64,000 bases of DNA from an uncultured Lachnospiraceae bacterium (GTDB lineage Bacteria; Bacillota; Clostridia; Lachnospirales; Lachnospiraceae). Positions 19,274 through 25,263 of the stretch are shown here, piece after piece (positions within the stretch are counted from its first letter, which is position 1; each line of letters begins with the position of its first letter). Position numbers and translations under genes: made by a program. The DNA lies in contig URCR01000002.1 in NCBI GenBank assembly GCA_900546325.1, positions 104,611 through 168,610 on the forward strand. Direction: 5' to 3'. The notes below the pieces were generated by a model that was not told where the DNA came from, searched no databases, and saw nothing but the letters and a program-made list of their open reading frames with translations.

Positions 19274-20332
19274 TTACTCCGATAATTCTTTTTCAATCTC
19301 TTCAATCGTAGGCAAACTGCTCTTAAACTCTTCCCGCAACACCTTCGTCAATTCATACCGTGCAATTCCAATTGGCTGTGATACATTATCTAAAGAATAT
19401 TCTGCCACAACATCATCTTTATCTTTACAAATAAGAATTCCTATTGTCTGGTTATCCTGTTTTGATTTCATATTTTTATTAACTGCTGTAACATAAAAAT
19501 TTAATTTTCCTGCGAACTCTGGTTTGAATTTTTCTGTTTTTAATTCTATGACCACATAAGAATGTAAACGAACATGATAAAACAATAAGTCCATATAGAA
19601 ATCACTTTCTCCAACTTTAATATGAACTTGTCTTCCTATATATGAAAATCCTGTTCCGAGTTCCAAAAGAAATTGCGTAATCTGATTTACTAATGCATCT
19701 TCCAGTTCTTTTTCATCATACTCTTCACGCAGTGTAAGAAAGTCAAAATTATATGGATCTTTCAACGTTTGTTCCGCTAAATCAGACTGTGGAATAGGAA
19801 GTTTCACTTGAAAGTTTGTAATTGCCTTTCCTTGTCTCTCATATAAATCAGAATCTATTTGATGTTCTAGAACATTCCTACTCCAATTATTATCCATTGT
19901 CTTTTGTACATAAAACAAAGCTTCATTTATGTCTTTGCATTTATACATAATCCGTTGATTATGTCCCCATGGTATGCTTTTCACCATTTTTTCTACTATT
20001 TCAAATTTGCTTACAACTTGTAAGCACTTTGCATTGTCATTATAAAATTTATACCAAAATCGAATACTTCGCAAATTTTGAGCAGAAAACCCAGACATTC
20101 CGGGAAAAGTTTTCTGTAAGTCTTTACTCATTACACTTAAAAAGGCATCACCCCATTTAGCATTTTCTTGTTTATTTACAATGTCCCTTCCTAGTTCCCA
20201 ATATAAATCTAATAACTCATAATTTATTTTAACAGAAGCTTTTATCTGGCTTTGCCTTATTCTCTTTTTCACCTCATTGATCCAATGTCTATATTCCTCT
20301 GTCACAATAAATCCAACCTCTCTATTGCCCAT
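19274..20332 (-). CDS. YhcG/DUF1016-family protein with PD-(D/E)XK nuclease domain
   Basis: A 352-aa protein with the usual two-part DUF1016 layout. The helical N-terminal domain (about 10-160) has LYWELGRDIVNKQ and GFSAQNLRSIRFWYKFY, and the C-terminal nuclease-like domain (about 190-340) follows. In the latter, SDFYMDLLFYH gives the acidic residue and VVIELKTEKF the ExK pair of a PD-(D/E)XK core; GKLNFYVTAVN is also family-typical. Catalytic residues appear intact, but biochemical function is unsettled for the family. Members are often near type I restriction-modification genes. GAGGAAG precedes the ATG. The gene is AT-rich and sits 15 bp downstream of a decayed RhuM-like gene. Confidence 0.85.
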   Translation of the reverse strand: MGNREVGFIVTEEYRHWINEVKKRIRQSQIKASVKINYELLDLYWELGRDIVNKQENAKWGDAFLSVMSKDLQKTFPGMSGFSAQNLRSIRFWYKFYNDNAKCLQVVSKFEIVEKMVKSIPWGHNQRIMYKCKDINEALFYVQKTMDNNWSRNVLEHQIDSDLYERQGKAITNFQVKLPIPQSDLAEQTLKDPYNFDFLTLREEYDEKELEDALVNQITQFLLELGTGFSYIGRQVHIKVGESDFYMDLLFYHVRLHSYVVIELKTEKFKPEFAGKLNFYVTAVNKNMKSKQDNQTIGILICKDKDDVVAEYSLDNVSQPIGIARYELTKVLREEFKSSLPTIEEIEKELSE

Positions 20333-20347
20333 TTAATCTTCCTCTCA

Positions 20348-20597
20348 TTAGTATTTCCACTTTTCAAATCTTTGTATTTTCCTATTAGGTACATCTTTCC
20401 ATGTTTGTAATCCCATGTGTTGCTTTTCACTGTCTGCTCCAGGTAAATCAACTTTATTGTCTACAGCAAGAATTGCTTTCAAATTATAATGGTTCGTATT
20501 ATCACTTTTTAAGAACAACTTGCAAATACACCTTAATGAAATCTCCTCTTGCAAACACCAAAATAATTACCTCTATGTCCGAATCAGACCACCTGTT
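20348..20597 (-). pseudogene. Decayed RhuM-like gene remnant
   Basis: Two short frames on the minus strand recall the RhuM family. The first (ATG near 20597) reads to an RGDFIKVYLQVVLKK stop. The second, in another frame, reads NHYNLKAILAV and then jumps to GADSEKQHMGLQTWKDVPN before a stop at 20348. In RhuM proteins these blocks are well separated (the YNLD-IISVGYRV block and a later MGLTSWKNAPNGK block), so the gene seems to have lost internal DNA and its frame. The assignment rests on these two motifs only. RhuM genes commonly accompany type I restriction loci. A functional small peptide cannot be excluded. Confidence 0.45.
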
Positions 20598-20748
20598 CAT
20601 CTATTTTTACCTATTTCATCTAGTATTATTCTGTCCGCATAGACCACTAAAACAACGTAAAAATCTACAAAACAGCTCTCAATACCACTCATTTTCCGCC
20701 TTATAAATAGTAATTCCCGGAATACTCAACTGCATTATCGGAAAAAGT

Positions 20749-20777
20749 AGCATAGCATTTTTATTGCCGCTTGCAAA
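20749..20777 (-). promoter_or_regulatory. Promoter of the islet-uvrB-uvrA transcript
   Basis: On the minus strand there is TTTGCA, a 17-bp spacer and TATGCT, with TGC just before the -10 hexamer (an extended -10). It lies upstream of the RhuM remnant and about 2.2 kb upstream of uvrB. The -35 abuts the LexA-like box. Confidence 0.5.
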
Positions 20778-20790
20778 GAACAAATGTTCT
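20777..20790. promoter_or_regulatory. LexA (DinR) SOS box
   Basis: A perfect 14-bp palindrome, AGAACAAATGTTCT, contains the Firmicutes SOS core GAAC-N4-GTTC. It touches the -35 hexamer of the promoter reading toward the islet and uvrB, a position where LexA would block RNA polymerase. It was the only perfect GAAC-N4-GTTC site noticed in the intergenic regions. Confidence 0.65.
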
Positions 20791-20875
20791 TATTCCATTT
20801 TAGCCTATGTGCTGTTTAGTGTCAACTTTTCTTTTTAAGATTTTATTGTGCTGCATTGTCGGAATTTTGGCAACG

Positions 20876-20900
20876 AAAACAGGCGACAACACATCGCCTG
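20876..20900 (-). terminator. Intrinsic terminator upstream of the SOS promoter
   Basis: A 7-bp stem (CAGGCGA / TCGCCTG) with a 7-base loop is followed by TTTT when read on the minus strand. It would stop transcription coming from the truncated uvrB copy and the gene stub before the SOS promoter. Confidence 0.6.
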
Positions 20901-20971
20901 CCCTAAAAAATTCTATTTTACTTTTTACAGTTTCTCTAAATTCTCATGTATAAATATACCAATTATTATAT

Positions 20972-21058
20972 TTACATGATTACTTTATCTTTATTATCAT
21001 CCTCTAAAATACGATTTACTAACTTTTCTAATTCTTTCCGATTTGGCAAATACGAGTC
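20972..21058 (-). pseudogene. 3' stub of an unknown gene, cut at the junction with the uvrB remnant
   Basis: From base 21058 leftward, one frame reads 28 codons that look like a real protein C-terminus (DSYLPNRKELEKLVNRILED, ending DKVIM) and stops with TAA at 20972. It has no start codon; upstream it runs straight into the truncated uvrB copy, in a different frame. A terminator follows about 70 bp later, as expected for the end of a genuine gene. The protein family is not recognised from so short a piece. Confidence 0.4.
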
Positions 21059-21134
21059 CTTTAACAAGCTGATCGATGGCATGCGGCTGATCTCCGGTTG
21101 GAGCGTATTTGGATACTAATTCAAAGTGGTCCAT
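21057..21134 (-). pseudogene. Truncated second copy of the uvrB 5' end
   Basis: Starting with ATG at 21134, 26 codons match the start of UvrB (MDHFELVSKYAPTGDQPHAI and on to VKG). They agree with the intact uvrB at 22 of 26 residues but at only about 78 percent of bases, with most changes silent. The match stops abruptly at about 21057. No good ribosome site precedes the ATG. The codons (GAC, CAG, CCG, ATC) look like those of neighbouring genes, so this is probably the resident uvrB start left behind when the islet arrived. Confidence 0.85.
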
Positions 21135-21140
21135 ATTTTA

Positions 21141-21169
21141 TTGACATTTTTCTGGCTCCAGCATATGAT
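21141..21169 (+). promoter_or_regulatory. Promoter of the ZIP transporter gene
   Basis: TTGACA, a 17-bp spacer and TATGAT, a near-perfect vegetative promoter, lie about 60 bp before the ZIP gene. The -35 is only 7 bp from the ATG of the uvrB remnant on the other strand. Confidence 0.8.
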
Positions 21170-21226
21170 AGCAATGTAGTTCTTAAAACAGCTATTTCAT
21201 TTTTAATAAACACATAAGGAGGTTCT

Positions 21227-22018
21227 ATGTTAGATTTCAATACAATCGCCGGAGTTTCCATCCCGTTTGTCGGGACCACTCTTGGCGCAGCTATGGTATT
21301 TTTTATGAAGGACAAAATCCATCCGCTTTTGCAGAAGGCTTTGCTCGGCTTCTCTTCCGGTGTGATGATGGCCGCATCTGTCTGGTCTCTGCTGATTCCC
21401 GCTATGGATCTGTCTGCAGAAAGAGGCATGGGAAAGTTCAGCTTTCTCCCGGCTGTATCCGGGCTTCTGATCGGGATCTTCATTCTGCTTCTCTTTGACC
21501 GTCTGATCCCACATCTGCACCTCAATCAAACGCAGCCGGAGGGACCAAAGAGCAGTCTTCAGAAAACGACCATGATGATTCTCGCAGTCGCAATCCATAA
21601 TCTGCCGGAGGGGATGGCAGTCGGTGCCGTATTTGCCGGGCTGAAAAATGCAGGAACAGAGGTGACACTTGCCTCTGCCTTTGCACTCTCTGTCGGAATT
21701 GCAATTCAGAATTTTCCGGAAGGAGCGATCATCTCCATGCCGCTGAAATCAGAAGGAATCAGCCGCAGAAAATCGTTCCTCTACGGTACGCTTTCCGGTC
21801 TGGTCGAACCGGTCGGGGCAATCGCAGTGATCCTGCTCTCCGATTTTCTGATTCCGCTTCTCCCATACCTGCTGAGTTTTGCGGCAGGAGCCATGATTTA
21901 TGTAATTGTAGAAGAGATCATCCCGGAGGCCAGTGAAGGAACACATTCCAACATTGCCACAATCGGATTTGCTGTCGGCTTCTGTGTCATGATGATTCTG
22001 GATGTAGCACTCGGTTAA
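21227..22018 (+). CDS. ZIP-family metal transporter
   Basis: A 263-aa membrane protein with about eight helices that imports divalent metals such as zinc or iron. The two ZIP signatures are clear: HNLPEGMAVG (about residues 125-134) and QNFPEGAIISMP (about 164-175), which supply metal-site His, Asn, Pro and Glu. A loop with clustered histidines (LIPHLHLNQ) precedes helix 4. An AAGGAGG site stands just before the ATG. The gene has its own strong promoter and terminator, and was probably the divergent neighbour of uvrB before the islet arrived. No metal-responsive operator was recognised. Confidence 0.92.
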   Translation: MLDFNTIAGVSIPFVGTTLGAAMVFFMKDKIHPLLQKALLGFSSGVMMAASVWSLLIPAMDLSAERGMGKFSFLPAVSGLLIGIFILLLFDRLIPHLHLNQTQPEGPKSSLQKTTMMILAVAIHNLPEGMAVGAVFAGLKNAGTEVTLASAFALSVGIAIQNFPEGAIISMPLKSEGISRRKSFLYGTLSGLVEPVGAIAVILLSDFLIPLLPYLLSFAAGAMIYVIVEEIIPEASEGTHSNIATIGFAVGFCVMMILDVALG

Positions 22019-22053
22019 CATTTTCTCCTCCATTTTACAAACAATCCTATGAC

Positions 22054-22112
22054 AAAAGGACCGCGCCTGTCTGGGTTCTCTCATTTTACCCAGATAGGCT
22101 GCAGTCCTTTTC
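22054..22112. terminator. Bidirectional terminator between ZIP gene and malY-like gene
   Basis: A long stem pairs AAAGGAC and TCTGGGT with ACCCAGA and GTCCTTTT around an 11-base loop, with a small internal bulge. It lies between two convergent genes and has T/A runs on both flanks. Confidence 0.8.
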
Positions 22113-22133
22113 TGTTATATCACCACTTCTCTC

Positions 22134-23345
22134 TTAACAAAACACATGCTCTGCAAGTCTGTCAAATGCCTCTTTTACCCGGCTAAACGGAAGCGCCAAA
22201 TTCATACGGATCGCACATGGACCGTGGAATGCACGCCCATCCTGCCATACGACACCGACCTCATATCCTTTTGCCTGCACTTCATCGATCGTGGTTCCGT
22301 GCTCCTTGCACCACTCCGTGCAGTCTAAGAACAGCATATATGTTCCCTGCGGTCTTGACACGTTTACTCCCGGGAAGTGCGCTTCGATGAAATCACATGC
22401 ATATGTTACATTTTCACCAAGCACCTCCCGAAGTTCATCTGCCCACTCTGCACCTTCTTCACAGTAAGCTCCCATCAGAGCATACATTGATAAGAGGTTG
22501 ATGGAATTGTAATGGCACAGCGAAGACTCCTTTTCCACACGCTCTCTGATATATTTGTTATAAATAATATGGTAGCTTCCCACCATCCCTGCGAGATTAA
22601 ATGTCTTAGACGGAGCATACAGCGCCACTGTACGGTTTTTCGCGTCTTCGGATACAGACTGTGTCGGAATGTGCTGATTCCCATAGAGAACAATATCAGA
22701 CCAGATTTCATCGGAAATGACATAGACATCATTCTCTTTATAAATCTGCATCGCCTTTTCCAGTTCCCATTTCTCCCAGACACGTCCGGTCGGATTGTGA
22801 GGAGAACAGAAGATTGCTGCATGAATCTTATGTTCTTTGATCTTTCTCTCCATATCTTCAAAGTCCATCCGCCAGATTCCATCCGCATCCTGCACAAGCG
22901 GACTGTGGATGATATCAAATCCATTATTCTTTAATGTATTGGTGAATCCGATATAAGTCGGGCTGTGTACAAGCACCGTATCTCCCTGAGAGCAGAAAAC
23001 TCTGAGCGCACTAACCACACCTCCGAGCACACCGTTCTCATAGCCGATGCATTCCGGTGTCAGTCCTTCCACACCGTTTCTTTTCTTCTGCCAGTTGATA
23101 ATACAGTCGAAATATTCTTTTCTCGGCTCAAAATATCCGTAAGTCGTATGTCGGATACGCTCCTCCATCGCCTTTGGGATCGTCGGCACTGCCGGAAAAT
23201 TCATATCTGCCACCCACATCGGGATCAGATCAAATCCTTCTTTTAATGTAACTCCGTGCTGATATGGATCAAAAAATTCCGGAAGATCCACTGCGATTGC
23301 ATCTTTTCCGCTTCTGTCCACGATTGTTGTAAAATCGTACTTCAT
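22134..23345 (-). CDS. MalY/PatB-type PLP-dependent C-S lyase (cystathionine beta-lyase)
   Basis: A 403-aa fold-type I PLP enzyme. Motifs seen are MWVADMNFP (about 45), HSPTYIGF, FCSPHNPTGRVW (about 182), VISDEIWSDIV (PLP-ring Asp) and YAPSKTFNLAG with the Schiff-base Lys (about 230). The MalY/PatB group cleaves cystathionine or other cysteine conjugates to pyruvate, ammonia and a thiol; some members are aminotransferases. ATG at 23345 has AAAGGTGG upstream; the GTG at 23357 lies in that site. The leader from 23346 to 23462 contains two small hairpins (around CTGAC/GTCAG and CCGACG/CGTCGG) of unknown meaning. Confidence 0.9.
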   Translation of the reverse strand: MKYDFTTIVDRSGKDAIAVDLPEFFDPYQHGVTLKEGFDLIPMWVADMNFPAVPTIPKAMEERIRHTTYGYFEPRKEYFDCIINWQKKRNGVEGLTPECIGYENGVLGGVVSALRVFCSQGDTVLVHSPTYIGFTNTLKNNGFDIIHSPLVQDADGIWRMDFEDMERKIKEHKIHAAIFCSPHNPTGRVWEKWELEKAMQIYKENDVYVISDEIWSDIVLYGNQHIPTQSVSEDAKNRTVALYAPSKTFNLAGMVGSYHIIYNKYIRERVEKESSLCHYNSINLLSMYALMGAYCEEGAEWADELREVLGENVTYACDFIEAHFPGVNVSRPQGTYMLFLDCTEWCKEHGTTIDEVQAKGYEVGVVWQDGRAFHGPCAIRMNLALPFSRVKEAFDRLAEHVFC

Positions 23346-23462
23346 TGTTTTTTCCACCTTTCTGCTGTATCATTTTTATTCACCCCGACGGTCGTCGGAC
23401 TGTTTTCTCTTCTTGGAAACTCCCTGACGGTAACTCCCGGTCAGTAAATTTTCTATTTGAAA

Positions 23463-24584
23463 CTAAGGCTCTCTAAGTTTTTGGATACCTTTTACCAATA
23501 TTTTCACATCATCTAAAATATAGTCAAATGCCCCCGCTTTGTACATGTTGATGACAATCATCCCTGCCGGAACTGCGAGAATCATGCCGAGAACACTTCC
23601 CATCTTATAACCGACATAGAGCAGGACCAGTGTCACAAGCGGTGTCAGCCCCATACTGTCCGCCACAAGTTTTGGCTGGATCAGCTGCCTTACAAGCTGT
23701 GTTGTCGCATATAGGATGATCAGTCCGATCGCCAGTTTATAATCCCCGGTCAGAAGCTTGAACACTGCCCACGGAATCATTGCTGTGCCGGTTCCAAAGA
23801 ACGGCAGGAAATCGAGCATGGCAATCAGGATTGCACAGAGCAGAACATATTTCACCTGAAGGATCGCCAGCCCCAGGCTCAGTATCAGCGCAACGACTAC
23901 CATGATCTTAAACTGTGCTTTGAAATATCCTCCGACTGCATACTTGAAATTGTCCACGACCATCGTCATTCTTTTCTGGAGGGAACTTGGCGCAATCTTC
24001 TTGCTCCACAAAATGATCTCGTCACGCTCTGCAATAAAAATGTAGGCGGAAATGACTGTCACGATTACCGCGATCAAAACAGACGGAAGGCGCTTCGCAA
24101 AATTTCCTGCCGCAGTCACAGTCGGTTCACTGATTCCTGTGATCAAATCTGCCATCCCCTGATCCATATTGCTGACCATCGCATCCCATCCAGCCTGCAG
24201 TTCCGCCGGCATCAGATGAAAAATCCCCTGAAATTCTCTTCCGATCTGCCGGAAGTCTTCCTCGAACTGCCGGTACATTTCCGGAAAATTATCGATAAAA
24301 ATCTTAATTTCCGTAAATGCCTTGCTGAATCCAAAATAAATTCCCGTCACGATCAGACCAAGTACCAGTATAATAATAATCGCTGACCCCAGTTTTCTTA
24401 CGATCTTCAGTCGCTTTTCCAGCCATCGCACGACCGGATTGGCGATCATCGCGATCACCCAACCGATCACAAACGGCATAAAGTACCCTATCAGTTTAAA
24501 TCCTGCCGCCACAAACACTACTGTTCCTATCAGACTGATGAAAAGACTTGCCACTACTTTCCAGTAAGGTCTTCTGTCTTCCAT
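23463..24584 (-). CDS. AI-2E family transporter (YdiK/TqsA-like permease)
   Basis: A 373-aa protein with about eight membrane helices and a soluble loop in the middle (about 90-160, with FIDNFPEMYRQFEEDF). The family pattern PKLVADSMGLTPLVTLVLLYVG near the C-terminus is clear. Members export small molecules, sodium or the AI-2 signal; the substrate here is unknown. The start at 24584 has GAGGTGG before it and is preferred over the upstream ATG at 24614. It follows engB by 44 bp on the same strand, so it may be the last gene of the tig-clp-lon-engB transcript. Confidence 0.88.
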   Translation of the reverse strand: MEDRRPYWKVVASLFISLIGTVVFVAAGFKLIGYFMPFVIGWVIAMIANPVVRWLEKRLKIVRKLGSAIIIILVLGLIVTGIYFGFSKAFTEIKIFIDNFPEMYRQFEEDFRQIGREFQGIFHLMPAELQAGWDAMVSNMDQGMADLITGISEPTVTAAGNFAKRLPSVLIAVIVTVISAYIFIAERDEIILWSKKIAPSSLQKRMTMVVDNFKYAVGGYFKAQFKIMVVVALILSLGLAILQVKYVLLCAILIAMLDFLPFFGTGTAMIPWAVFKLLTGDYKLAIGLIILYATTQLVRQLIQPKLVADSMGLTPLVTLVLLYVGYKMGSVLGMILAVPAGMIVINMYKAGAFDYILDDVKILVKGIQKLREP

Positions 24585-24628
24585 ATGCTCCACCTCTTTT
24601 TTGTGAATCTGCAAGCTTCCCCTGCTTC

Positions 24629-25246
24629 TTAGTTTTCTGTTTCTTCTGTTTTTTCTCCGTCGTTCAGAAATTCTCTCTCGACCAGTTCCCAGATCTCCTC
24701 TCTTCCCTGCTTTGTCTCAGAAGAGAACGGAATGATCGTCGTTCCCGGTACAAGTCCGAGTCCTTCTTTTATCATTTTAACATGCTTTTGTACCTGGCTG
24801 CGCTTAATTTTATCCAATTTTGTGGCAATGATGATCGGATTATACCCTTGATCCACAATCCACTGATACATCATCTTGTCATTTGCCGACGGATCGTGCC
24901 GGATGTCGATCAGAAGAAATACTGCTTTTAGCTGTTTTGATGTGTGCAGATATCTCTCAATCAGCTTTCCCCACTGGATCTTCTCTTTCTCGGATACTTT
25001 TGCATACCCGTACCCCGGAAGATCCACAAGATACAGTTCTTCATTGATATTGTAAAAGTTGATCGTCTGTGTCTTTCCCGGCGTCGCTGAGATTCTCGCA
25101 TAAGATTTGCGGTTCATCAGTGCATTGATCAGTGAGGATTTTCCAACATTCGATTTTCCGGCAAATGCAATCTCCGGCCTGTCATTTTCGGGCAGTTTGC
25201 TTGTGATTCCACAGACAGTCTCTAAGTTAATGTTTCTGATAATCAT
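24629..25246 (-). CDS. engB: Ribosome biogenesis GTPase EngB (YsxC/YihA)
   Basis: A 205-aa small GTPase needed for late assembly of the large ribosomal subunit. G motifs are complete: GKSNVGKSSLINAL (G1, about 30), TPGKTQTINFY (G2), DLPGYGYA (G3), ATKLDKIKRSQ (G4) and PFSSETKQG (G5). Length is normal. It starts 17 bp after lon, the standard Firmicutes order. Confidence 0.96.
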   Translation of the reverse strand: MIIRNINLETVCGITSKLPENDRPEIAFAGKSNVGKSSLINALMNRKSYARISATPGKTQTINFYNINEELYLVDLPGYGYAKVSEKEKIQWGKLIERYLHTSKQLKAVFLLIDIRHDPSANDKMMYQWIVDQGYNPIIIATKLDKIKRSQVQKHVKMIKEGLGLVPGTTIIPFSSETKQGREEIWELVEREFLNDGEKTEETEN

Positions 25247-25263
25247 AGTTTTTCCTTTCCTTC

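Larger units (their letters stand above)
20598..20971. other. AT-rich control region of the uvrB-linked islet
   Basis: No convincing coding sequence is present here. The region contains a minus-strand promoter with a LexA-type box (20749-20790), a terminator-like hairpin (20876-20900), and an AT-rich dyad around CATGTA and TACATG (20945-20978) that overlaps the stop of the gene stub to its right. Confidence 0.5.

Noticed and set aside
23346..23462. S-box or T-box leader before the MalY-type gene
   Set aside because: Only two short hairpins are present; no conserved T-box or SAM-riboswitch core was found in about 115 bases.
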